Positions 16,280-23,509 of a stretch of 64,000 nt of DNA are shown here, in pieces. Location of the stretch: contig CAXXLC010000028.1 of assembly GCA_963677345.2 (NCBI GenBank), positions 1-64,000 of the forward strand, read 5' to 3'. Source of the DNA: Saccharicrinis sp963677345. Lineage in GTDB: Bacteria > Bacteroidota > Bacteroidia > Bacteroidales > Marinilabiliaceae. The position numbers and the translations under genes were made by a program. How positions within the stretch are numbered: the stretch's first letter is position 1; every line of letters starts with the position of its first letter. The notes below the pieces were generated by a model. That model was given only the letters and a program-made list of their open reading frames with translations. It ran no database searches and was not told the origin of the DNA.

Positions 16280-16660
16280 TTAATTCATTTCAATAAATTC
16301 AAAAGGAAGTTTAATCACGGTTTGGAAATCTTCAGCAATTTCTAACATATCTTCATCATCAATATCGTAAAACCAATATACTTTAGTCTCGTTTATAGGA
16401 TATAACTGAAGTTCAATTTTTTTTAAAAATGAGGTCAGGTATTTTGTTCCTAAAGTATTAAAGTAATCTAAATGAATTTGAATGTCTGTTTTGGAGGCTG
16501 GGTTACTGATGTATAAATTTAGCCAGTCGTATAGTGGTTTAAATAAAGATTCACAATCAACAGTAACGATCTTCCCTTTAAATGAAATAACACCATTAGC
16601 AGAATCAAGTTTGATTTCCGGTGTAGTTAGTGTTTCTTCTTTTAGGATTATGTTTTTCAT
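16280..16660 (-). CDS. SiaC-family regulatory phosphoprotein (DUF1987)
   Basis: A 126-residue protein matching the SiaC/DUF1987 family over its whole length. Diagnostic stretches are TPEIKLDSANGVISFKG near the N-terminus, LYDWLNLY in the middle, YFNTLGTKYL around the phosphorylatable threonine (SiaC has NTSSSK), and WFYDIDDEDMLEIAEDF near the C-terminus. In Pseudomonas SiaC is phosphorylated by the kinase SiaB, dephosphorylated by the PP2C SiaA, and activates the diguanylate cyclase SiaD. No SiaA, SiaB or cyclase gene is adjacent here, so its partners are elsewhere. It converges on the amylase gene. Confidence 0.84.
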   Translation of the reverse strand: MKNIILKEETLTTPEIKLDSANGVISFKGKIVTVDCESLFKPLYDWLNLYISNPASKTDIQIHLDYFNTLGTKYLTSFLKKIELQLYPINETKVYWFYDIDDEDMLEIAEDFQTVIKLPFEFIEMN

Positions 16661-16975
16661 GTGTTTGTAATTTGCTTCTTATAGTCGTATGGTACTTGCC
16701 AAAAAAATCATCATTCCAGTGGTAGGAATGTTCCTTGAAGGCTCGTTCTATCGGTTTAATTAACTTCCTGTGAACAGATGAAACTCTCAAATAAATTTCA
16801 TTCATCTGAGAGTTGTTTGTAATGTATACTATTTACATTAAAGTTCGCTTTAAAGCACAAAAAACTTTATTGCTTTTAACTATACGCTATTGATTAAATA
16901 ATGTTATGCTATTGTGATTGTTTTTTGGAAAAATGTTTTTAACACATGGCTGAAATTAAAAATTCATGATCTTTA

Positions 16976-17590
16976 TTATTTTTGAGCATTGGATATTTTA
17001 GGAAGACTAAGGTTATATTTAACAGCTAATAGTCTAATGATTATTATTGAGCTGATGGTAGCAATTTGTGATACAAAAACATTGGCATTTAAACTATTTA
17101 ATAATAAGTAAATACCACCTCCTATAATACAGGCTGTTGCGTATATTTCCCGGTGAAAAATTAAAGGAACGTCATTGCATAAAGTATCTCGTATAACACC
17201 ACCAACTACTGCTGACGATAATCCCATAATCATACATATAGGTGAGGTTAAGCCACTTATTAGAGCTTTTTCTACGCCTATTATAGTAAAGACTCCTATT
17301 CCAATGGTGTCAAAAAGAAAAAGTGTATGCTTTAACTTGATGATTTTTTTATAGAATATAAAAGTAAAAATGATACCACTTAAAATTAAAAAGAAATAAT
17401 CTGATGTTCGTATCCATACAACAGGGGTATTTCCCATTAATACATCTCTTGTTGTTCCTCCACCTATGGCTGTAATGAATCCAATAAATGAAGCACCAAA
17501 CAAATCTAACTTTTTTTCATAGGCAGATAGTGTTCCACTTATCGCAAAAGCAAAAGTTCCTATATAATCGCTAATTTCTAAAAAACTCAT
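16976..17590 (-). CDS. TRIC-family cation channel (UPF0126/YadS)
   Basis: A 204-residue inner-membrane protein of seven hydrophobic helices. It is built of two similar three-helix halves, each with the glycine-rich signature: AIGGGTTRDVLMG in the first and AVVGGVIRDTLC in the second, followed by the pattern (N/G)xxP. Prokaryotic TRIC proteins are trimeric potassium-permeable channels. It sits between unrelated minus-strand genes, with 41 bases to the upstream unknown gene, so cotranscription with that gene is possible. Confidence 0.9.
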   Translation of the reverse strand: MSFLEISDYIGTFAFAISGTLSAYEKKLDLFGASFIGFITAIGGGTTRDVLMGNTPVVWIRTSDYFFLILSGIIFTFIFYKKIIKLKHTLFLFDTIGIGVFTIIGVEKALISGLTSPICMIMGLSSAVVGGVIRDTLCNDVPLIFHREIYATACIIGGGIYLLLNSLNANVFVSQIATISSIIIIRLLAVKYNLSLPKISNAQK

Positions 17591-17631
17591 TTCTACATTT
17601 TAAAATTTCGTGCAAATGTAGATAATAGAAT

Positions 17632-18057
17632 TTATACTAAGGCCAGCTCTTTATTTAAATTTGCATCGCAAAAAGTTTCTATAGCTATAATATAATCAAC
17701 AATCTGAGTCATTTCATCATCCTGAGGTGCTACAAATGGTACCACTTCCAATGAACAGAAGGTTTGAAATTTATTCAGAAAACGACTGCCTTTTAGTAAA
17801 TTATCGTTAAGAGTATAATAATCTTTACCCTCCTGAAGCATACCGGATAAAGAGGTTGATGCCGGGATGTAATCGTAACTTAAAAGCATTCCTAAGACCA
17901 AACGTTCGCCTGCTAATACAGATAAGTTGTAAAGGAATTCGTTATCAAAGGATCCCCGGTTAATAATTAATTTTTTACAAGTGTTAAGATATGATTTACC
18001 TTCTTCATAGTAAAATTTCCAATCTTTGTCTTGATCCTGCCAATGAAATGTACTCAT
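17632..18057 (-). CDS. Hypothetical protein, possibly HEPN-like
   Basis: A 141-residue protein that I do not recognise with certainty. The start at 18057 (MSTFHWQDQDK) is preferred; the longer frame adds 33 hydrophobic residues of AT-rich upstream sequence. The sequence is soluble and predicted all-helical. The run LSVLAGERLVLGMLL, then YIPASTSLSGML, resembles the layout of HEPN-type helical bundles (a helix with a conserved Arg, then PxTxxLxxLL), but the catalytic RxxxxH motif is not visible. It lies 41 bases upstream of the TRIC channel gene on the same strand. No function is proposed. Confidence 0.6.
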   Translation of the reverse strand: MSTFHWQDQDKDWKFYYEEGKSYLNTCKKLIINRGSFDNEFLYNLSVLAGERLVLGMLLSYDYIPASTSLSGMLQEGKDYYTLNDNLLKGSRFLNKFQTFCSLEVVPFVAPQDDEMTQIVDYIIAIETFCDANLNKELALV

Positions 18058-18378
18058 AATTACAAAAATTTTAGATTTAACATACCGATTTATATTCAAT
18101 ACTATTGGTTGTAAGTCTAGTTTACTTTGTAAAAATACTAAAAATAAAAAAAGCACCCCTGATTTTTACAGGTAATTATATTTAAAAAGTGTTATTTTAT
18201 TTAAATACCCCTGTGTTTTTTGAGTTTACATAGAGTGTTTATGTGTAATGCTGTTTGTGAGAGAAATGTTAGTGTTTTGCCATCAAAATCAGGTTAAAAT
18301 TATTATAGGCTAGATCAAACTTTATCGTTTAATGTTTGTTTATTCAACGTAAACAAATTAGAAATATTTCAATTTAAT

Positions 18379-18921
18379 ATGAAGAAGATTCTTATTTTAT
18401 CCGTTTTTTTGGCAGTATTGGTAAATTTAAATGCTCAATCAAGTTTTTATGATTACACGGTAAAAACATTGGAAGGTGATGATTTTTCCTTTAATCAGTT
18501 AAAAGGGAAAAAAGTACTCATAGTAAATACGGCATCTAAGTGTGGATTTACACCTCAATATGAACAGTTGGAACAAATATATAAAACCTATGGAGGTGAT
18601 GATTTTGTAATCATTGGTTTTCCTGCAAATAACTTTATGCGTCAAGAACCTGGAAATTCTGAAGAAATACGCGAATTCTGTATTCAAAATTATGGAGTAA
18701 CTTTTCCTATGATGGCTAAAATTTCGGTTAAAGGTGATGATATGGCTCCGGTATATCAATGGTTAACGCAAAAAGAAAAAAATGGGATAGAGGACAGTAA
18801 GGTGCGATGGAATTTTCAAAAATACCTGATCAATGAAAAAGGCCAATTAGTAAAAGTGCTGTATTCAAAAGTAAAACCCGATAGTGATGAGATTGTATCC
18901 TGGATAACAGGCGGTAAATAA
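18379..18921 (+). CDS. Secreted glutathione peroxidase-family peroxidase
   Basis: A 180-residue thioredoxin-fold peroxidase. A signal peptide occupies about residues 1-19 (ending LNAQ), placing it in the periplasm, unlike the many cytosolic relatives. The peroxidatic cysteine is in NTASKCGFTPQYEQL, the second signature is FPANNFMRQEPG (canonical FPCNQF, with Asn in place of the tetrad Gln), and the Trp/Asn pair is in VRWNFQKYL. Such bacterial enzymes usually draw electrons from thioredoxin rather than glutathione. Its own terminator is split by an insertion sequence 37 bases after the stop codon. Confidence 0.92.
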   Translation: MKKILILSVFLAVLVNLNAQSSFYDYTVKTLEGDDFSFNQLKGKKVLIVNTASKCGFTPQYEQLEQIYKTYGGDDFVIIGFPANNFMRQEPGNSEEIREFCIQNYGVTFPMMAKISVKGDDMAPVYQWLTQKEKNGIEDSKVRWNFQKYLINEKGQLVKVLYSKVKPDSDEIVSWITGGK

Positions 18922-19123
18922 AGAAACAAAGTAGGTGGATAAAAAAAACGATGTTACACCTAAAATACGCAAGAATTTTTTTTAACTACGAATTACTCGA
19001 ATTACACGAAAATAAAATACTTGCGCATTTAAAATTGTAGACAATTTAAATTTTTAAGCAGAAAACCCCTTACCCACTTTTAAAAGCTATTGCGGGAAAG
19101 CTTAAAACCAAGAAATCATATTT

Positions 19124-20404
19124 TCAACCAGAATTTGCCATTTGAATTAATTTTTCATTGTTAGTAGCAAGATGAATCACTGTTCTTCGGCCACTATCAG
19201 TAAATTTAGCAACAGTAGCCACAAAACGAAAAATGAACTTTTTAAGCCGAGAGGTTTTCGTTAATCCAACGACTACTTTAGCAAATATATTTAACAGCCA
19301 CTTATATATTATATGCGCAACAGCCATGATTATCAGGTATACCGTGTTTTCTTCAAGGAAACTATGTGGCATGGAATTCCAATTGAAGTCATTGTTTTGA
19401 ATATCAAAAACACGTTCACAATTTCCTCTTCTATTGTAAAATTCAATTGCTTCCTTTTCTGAAACATCCCAGTCGTTGGTGATGATAAATAAGTAGTTTT
19501 TAGCATCTCTTGTAAAAAGAGATTTTTGACCTGTTTTATTAGGCCATCGGTAGGCTACAATACGATGCTCATATTTTCCGAATTGATATTTAAAACTATT
19601 TACTTCATAATCCTGAAAATTAATAAGGCAAGTCTCCCAATCCAGTGTATCTGCAGCCTTTGTTAATAAAGTTTCTGAGTTATTTGCCCTAATCGAAAAA
19701 AGGATATCTTTTTCATGAAAATAGTCTGTAACTTCTTTGATGTATGAACCACAATCCATTCTTGCATAACGAGGTTTTACACCTTTGTTGTTAAGTACTT
19801 TTAGAACTCTTTTATGAGTTGCCAACTGTGCTGTTTTAACATTACAATTTCCATTTCGTCCTTCGATATAAACAGGAATATTTGAAATAGTTGCTATACC
19901 TGGAAAATATCCTCTTTTTCCTTTGTAACTATATTCTGCATCATATTTTTCTGCTGGAATAAATTGATGGTCAAAATCATAAACTAAGTCTTTGTCGTTA
20001 GGATTTAATTGTTTGAATTTTAACGCACTATCAAGTAAAAATTCATTCATTTTAGGGTTTACGTTGATTTTATTAGGTTTCCCTGATTGTGTTTCAATAT
20101 TATCACACGGAACTGATAATTCAACATCACCACGTAAAATTGTATCTGCAGAAGGAATTTTAATACCTTTAAGATGTTTTAATGTATTATCTCTCAAATA
20201 ATTTACATCTTCGGTTGAATTACCACCGCAAAATGTTGTATATATTCTACTTAATAATATATCAGAGTAATTATAACCTATCTTTTTTACTCTTTCACCT
20301 AATTGATTATCAATGAAATCAATTGCTCCATCAGCATAAAGTTGCTTATGAATTAGGTGAATGCCACCAAATGGTGTTACTTTGGAATCGAAAATTTTGT
20401 ACAC
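19124..20404 (-). CDS. IS1380-family transposase
   Basis: A 426-residue DDE transposase, close to the length of Bacteroides IS1380 relatives. Visible catalytic surroundings are YDFDHQFIPAEKYDAEYSYK (first Asp region with the family's YDxxxxYK pattern), ARMDCGSYIK (second Asp) and YNRRGNCERVFD (the Y-RR-CE signature with Glu). The start is a GTG at 20404, preceded by AGG, within a small hairpin. The protein seems identical to that of the right copy, so the copies are recent and probably both functional. Confidence 0.92.
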   Translation of the reverse strand: MYKIFDSKVTPFGGIHLIHKQLYADGAIDFIDNQLGERVKKIGYNYSDILLSRIYTTFCGGNSTEDVNYLRDNTLKHLKGIKIPSADTILRGDVELSVPCDNIETQSGKPNKINVNPKMNEFLLDSALKFKQLNPNDKDLVYDFDHQFIPAEKYDAEYSYKGKRGYFPGIATISNIPVYIEGRNGNCNVKTAQLATHKRVLKVLNNKGVKPRYARMDCGSYIKEVTDYFHEKDILFSIRANNSETLLTKAADTLDWETCLINFQDYEVNSFKYQFGKYEHRIVAYRWPNKTGQKSLFTRDAKNYLFIITNDWDVSEKEAIEFYNRRGNCERVFDIQNNDFNWNSMPHSFLEENTVYLIIMAVAHIIYKWLLNIFAKVVVGLTKTSRLKKFIFRFVATVAKFTDSGRRTVIHLATNNEKLIQMANSG

Positions 20405-20430
20405 ACACCTAATCAGGTGAAAATTTTCGA

Positions 20431-20458
20431 GACCTGCAAATCTTGCAGGTCTTTTTTT
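20431..20458. promoter_or_regulatory. Hairpin upstream of the IS1380 transposase (left copy)
   Basis: GACCTGCAA and TTGCAGGTC flank ATC and are followed on the plus strand by seven T. In the plus direction it is a terminator for antisense transcripts; in the transposase direction it would fold the leader of any readthrough mRNA. Hairpins of this kind often protect an IS from activation by outside promoters. Confidence 0.65.
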
Positions 20459-20534
20459 ATCAAATATTTACATCTATTATCTTATAATACTCTTGCGGAA
20501 ACAAGGTTACACATCGTTTTTTTTGTTTCAAATA

Positions 20535-21839
20535 CAGGGCTAACGTATGAAATGTAAAAACTTAAAATTATTTGAGATATAAACAAGATGTAAACAATGG
20601 AGGATTTGTGAAATTTTTAAAAACTAAATTGTTTGTCCAAAATGCTAATAACTTTCTGTTGATTGTTAATTATTCAAATATTAGTAAATTTAAAAGTACT
20701 ATTTAATTCTTGACCTTTGTAAAAAAAACAATGAAAACATCATTACACAAAGGTTTTGGAAATTTAGTTGACACAAGGTTAAATAGAAATAAACTACATT
20801 TATTAATAGATATTGTAGTATTAACAATAATAGCAGTTTTGTGTGGAGCTGAATCATGGGATGATGTTGAACTTTACGGAAAAACGAAAATTTCTTTTTT
20901 GAAAAAAATTCTATGTTTACCAAATGGAATACCCTCCCACGATACTATCAATAGAGTTATATCTTCCATAAAACCAGAATGTTTTGAAAAGTGTTTTGTA
21001 GATTGGGTGCAAATACTGGTGAAAAGAGATATAGATGTTAATGTGATTTCCATAGATGGAAAAGCAGTCAGACGGTCGAAAGACACATTTCATAACACCC
21101 CAGCAATTCATATTGTAAGTGCTTGGTGTAGTGAAAATCAAATGGTATTAGGACAATGTAAAAGTGAAGGTAAATCAAACGAAATAAAATCAATTCCAAC
21201 CTTGTTGGATTTATTAGATATAAAAGGCAGTGTTATTACAATTGATGCCATGGGAACTCAAAGAGAAATAGCTCGCAAAATAATTGCTAATGAAGCAGAT
21301 TATATTTTGTCTTTAAAAGCAAATCAAAAGAATTTAAAGGAAGAGGTTGAAAGTGTTTTTAAAGTACAAAAACCGGATTCAACTTCTCATGAAATAGATA
21401 AAGGTCACGGACGAATAGAAACAAGAAGTTGTGATGTAATTACAGATCTTACACAAGTGGAAGGTATTGAGAAATGGGAAAATATAAAAAGTATTATAAA
21501 AATTAGCTCAGAAAGAATATTGCCCAATAAAACAACAACAGAAGAAAGGTATTATATCAGTAGCCTGGATGTTACAGCCGAAAAAATGAATAAGTACATT
21601 AGAGCACATTGGGGTATTGAAAATAATTTACACTGGGTTCTGGATATGACCTTTAATGAAGATTACCAAAGAAAAAGAACAAAAAACGCAGCCCAAAATT
21701 TTGCCCTAATAAATAAAATAGCTTTAAACCTATTAAAGAAGGATAATGCAAAAGGTAGCCTTAAAGCTAAAAGAAAAAAGGCTGGATGGGATGATGATTT
21801 TTTACTCAGTATTTTAAAAAATTAAATGCGTCGACCCTG
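20535..21839 (+). mobile_element. ISAs1-family insertion sequence
   Basis: A complete 1305-bp element. Its ends are CAGGGCTAACGTAT on the left and, read inward, CAGGGTCGACGCAT on the right, the CAGGG start typical of the ISAs1 family. A perfect 10-bp target duplication GTTTCAAATA flanks it (20525-20534 and 21840-21849). It inserted directly after the T run of the peroxidase terminator and 46 bases before the threonine aldolase start codon, so it has displaced the upstream part of that gene's promoter region. Confidence 0.93.
20731..21825 (+). CDS. ISAs1-family transposase
   Basis: A 364-residue DDE transposase of the ISAs1 family, of usual length and intact. Marks are the N-terminal DDE-associated domain (LLIDIVVLTIIAVLCGAESW and HDTINRVIS), the first catalytic region VISIDGKAVR, the second VITIDAMGTQ followed by YILSLKANQ, and the C-terminal RAHWGIENNLHWVLDMTFNED with the catalytic Glu. 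I chose the ATG at 20731; a TTG seven codons earlier is in frame. The gene ends 14 bases before the right end of the element. Confidence 0.94.
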   Translation: MKTSLHKGFGNLVDTRLNRNKLHLLIDIVVLTIIAVLCGAESWDDVELYGKTKISFLKKILCLPNGIPSHDTINRVISSIKPECFEKCFVDWVQILVKRDIDVNVISIDGKAVRRSKDTFHNTPAIHIVSAWCSENQMVLGQCKSEGKSNEIKSIPTLLDLLDIKGSVITIDAMGTQREIARKIIANEADYILSLKANQKNLKEEVESVFKVQKPDSTSHEIDKGHGRIETRSCDVITDLTQVEGIEKWENIKSIIKISSERILPNKTTTEERYYISSLDVTAEKMNKYIRAHWGIENNLHWVLDMTFNEDYQRKRTKNAAQNFALINKIALNLLKKDNAKGSLKAKRKKAGWDDDFLLSILKN

Positions 21840-21885
21840 GTTTCAAATAATCTTTGCAAATTCGTGCGGAAATTTAAATAATCAT

Positions 21886-22917
21886 ATGTCATATATAAGA
21901 GGATTTGCAAGTGATAATAACTCTGGTGTGCATCCAGAAGTAATTGAGGCAATTACTAAAGCCAATGTAGGTCATGCCGTTGGGTATGGTGATGATAATC
22001 TTACCCGGTTAGCAATTAAAAAGTTTAAAGCGATTTTTGGTTCCGGAACAGATGTGTTTTTTGTTTATAATGGAACGGGTGCTAATGTAACAGCAATACA
22101 GGCTTTAACACGTCCCTTTAATTCAGTAATCTGTCCTGAAACAGCACATATAAATGTTGATGAGTGTGGAGCTCCGGAAAAGCATTGCGGATGTAAATTA
22201 TTACAGGTTCAAACAAGTGATGGTAAATTAACCATTGAGGGTATAGAAAAATACATGCATGGTTTTGGATTTGAACATCATTCACAACCCAAAATGATTA
22301 GTATTACCCAGGTTACTGAGTTAGGTACGGTATATACTATAGAGGAGATAAAAGCTATTGCAGAGTACGCCCATTCTCATAATATGTACCTGCATATGGA
22401 TGGAGCCAGACTGGCCAATGCAGCTGTTTCTTTAGGTTGTTCTTTTAAAGAAATGACCATTGATGCAGGTGTTGATGTGCTATCTTTTGGGGGAACAAAA
22501 AATGGATTAATGTTTGGTGAAGCAGTGTTGTTTTTCAATCAAAACACCCAGGAAGTAAAATATATTCGTAAGCAAACAGCTCAGTTGAATTCTAAAATGC
22601 GTTTTACAGCTGCTCAGTTTTTGGCAATATTAGATAATGATCTGTGGAAACGCAATGCAGCTCATGCCAATAAAATGGCTCAGAAATTAGCTGAAGAACT
22701 TAAGGCGATTAAGGAAATTGAAATTACTCAAAAGGTTGAGAGTAACGGTGTTTTTGCTATCGTTCCTGAAAAAATTATTGAACCCTTGCAAAAAGAGTTT
22801 TTCTTTTATACCTGGGACGAAAGTAAAAATGAAGTTCGTTGGATGACTTCGTTTGATACTCAGGAGGAAGATATTAATGAATTTGTCAGCCTTATTAAAA
22901 AATTATTAAAAGAATAA
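21886..22917 (+). CDS. ltaE: Low-specificity L-threonine aldolase
   Basis: A 343-residue PLP-dependent fold-type I enzyme of usual length that cleaves L-threonine or L-allo-threonine to glycine and acetaldehyde. The start MSYIRGFASDNNSG matches the family N-terminus; the frame upstream of it is ISAs1-end sequence. The Schiff-base lysine is in LSFGGTKNGLMFGEAV, and the PLP-ring Asp is in LHMDGARLANA. It is followed after 3 bases by a thioesterase gene, so the two are cotranscribed. Before the insertions its start lay only about 96 bases from the peroxidase stop codon; now ISAs1 lies right upstream and probably affects its expression. Confidence 0.92.
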   Translation: MSYIRGFASDNNSGVHPEVIEAITKANVGHAVGYGDDNLTRLAIKKFKAIFGSGTDVFFVYNGTGANVTAIQALTRPFNSVICPETAHINVDECGAPEKHCGCKLLQVQTSDGKLTIEGIEKYMHGFGFEHHSQPKMISITQVTELGTVYTIEEIKAIAEYAHSHNMYLHMDGARLANAAVSLGCSFKEMTIDAGVDVLSFGGTKNGLMFGEAVLFFNQNTQEVKYIRKQTAQLNSKMRFTAAQFLAILDNDLWKRNAAHANKMAQKLAEELKAIKEIEITQKVESNGVFAIVPEKIIEPLQKEFFFYTWDESKNEVRWMTSFDTQEEDINEFVSLIKKLLKE

Positions 22918-22920
22918 TAT

Positions 22921-23340
22921 ATGGCACAGCAATATGATTTTGAATTGGAGTTTAAAGTTCGTGATTACGAGTGCGATTTACAGGGTATTGTAAACAACTC
23001 AGTATATCAAAATTATTTAGAACATACACGACACGAATTTCTGGATGCTATAGGGTTGAATTTTAAAAAACTGTTTGATGACGGTGTTGTTGCGGTTGTA
23101 GCAAGAGCTGATTTATCATATAAAACACCATTGCAGAGTAACGACAGGTTTGTTGTGCGATTACGAGCAGAACATGATGGTATTAAATATATGTTTTACC
23201 AGGATATTTATCGTTTGCCAGATGAAAAAGTCTGTTTAAAAGGTGTTATAACAACCACCTCGTTAATTCATGGAAAACTTGGTGTTTCAGAAGATATCGC
23301 CTCGGCTCTGAAAGAGGTAGAATTAAAAAGAAAGAAGTAG
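22921..23340 (+). CDS. Acyl-CoA thioesterase, 4HBT hot-dog family (YbgC/FadM type)
   Basis: A 139-residue single hot-dog-fold protein. RDYECDLQGIVNNSVYQNYL is the family signature in which the Asp and following Gly/Val positions form the active site of 4-hydroxybenzoyl-CoA thioesterase relatives; HTRHEFL continues it. It hydrolyses an acyl-CoA to free acid and CoA, with substrate unknown. The start is 3 bases after ltaE, and a terminator follows 5 bases after the stop. Confidence 0.88.
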   Translation: MAQQYDFELEFKVRDYECDLQGIVNNSVYQNYLEHTRHEFLDAIGLNFKKLFDDGVVAVVARADLSYKTPLQSNDRFVVRLRAEHDGIKYMFYQDIYRLPDEKVCLKGVITTTSLIHGKLGVSEDIASALKEVELKRKK

Positions 23341-23345
23341 TTTAT

Positions 23346-23375
23346 AAAGGTTCAGATATAATTTGAACCTTTTTT
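23346..23375 (+). terminator. Rho-independent terminator of ltaE and thioesterase
   Basis: AAAGGTTCA pairs with TGAACCTTT around GATATAATT, followed by a T run. Confidence 0.85.
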
Positions 23376-23473
23376 GATTTTTTAACCCCTTGAATATTAA
23401 AATAAAATTGTTGTGACCTGTAATTTGCATAACTATATCCTCAAAAATATTTCACTTCCTTAAATTCTCTTTG

Positions 23474-23481
23474 TATTTTTG
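23474..23481 (+). promoter_or_regulatory. -7 element of the SNF2 helicase gene
   Basis: TATTTTTG matches TAnnTTTG exactly, 28 bases before the ATG at 23510. No good -33 TTG lies at the usual distance. The element overlaps the extended upstream frame, supporting the internal ATG as start. Confidence 0.55.
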
Positions 23482-23509
23482 CAGGCTATTAAAAAAAAGT
23501 CACATTATC

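Larger units (their letters stand above)
18959..20506 (-). mobile_element. IS1380-family insertion sequence, left copy
   Basis: A complete 1548-bp element. The ends begin CCTAAAATACGCAAGA and CCTTGTTTCCGCAAGA when each is read inward, so the imperfect inverted repeats share CCT and CGCAAGA. A 5-bp target duplication TTACA flanks it (18954-18958 and 20507-20511). The transposase is read toward the left. It appears identical to the copy at 27301-28848, which lies in the opposite orientation. The individual duplication shows that it arrived by its own transposition event. Confidence 0.93.
18941..20524 (+). terminator. Terminator hairpin of the peroxidase gene, interrupted by an IS
   Basis: Removing the IS1380 copy and one copy of its duplication restores a perfect palindrome: AAAAAAAACGATGT (18941-18954), loop TAC, ACATCGTTTTTTTT (20511-20524). 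This is a 14-bp stem with eight terminal A-T pairs, a textbook terminator. The IS sits exactly in the loop, so the hairpin can no longer form and readthrough from the peroxidase gene would enter the IS. Confidence 0.85.

Noticed and set aside
16605..16805. 66-residue minus-strand ORF overlapping the SiaC-like gene start
   Set aside because: It overlaps the 5' end of a recognised gene out of frame and has no family similarity.
16771..16816. Inverted repeat AACTCTCA/TGAGAGTT upstream of the SiaC-like gene
   Set aside because: The arms are only 8 bases with a 17-base loop and no T run; I cannot assign a function.
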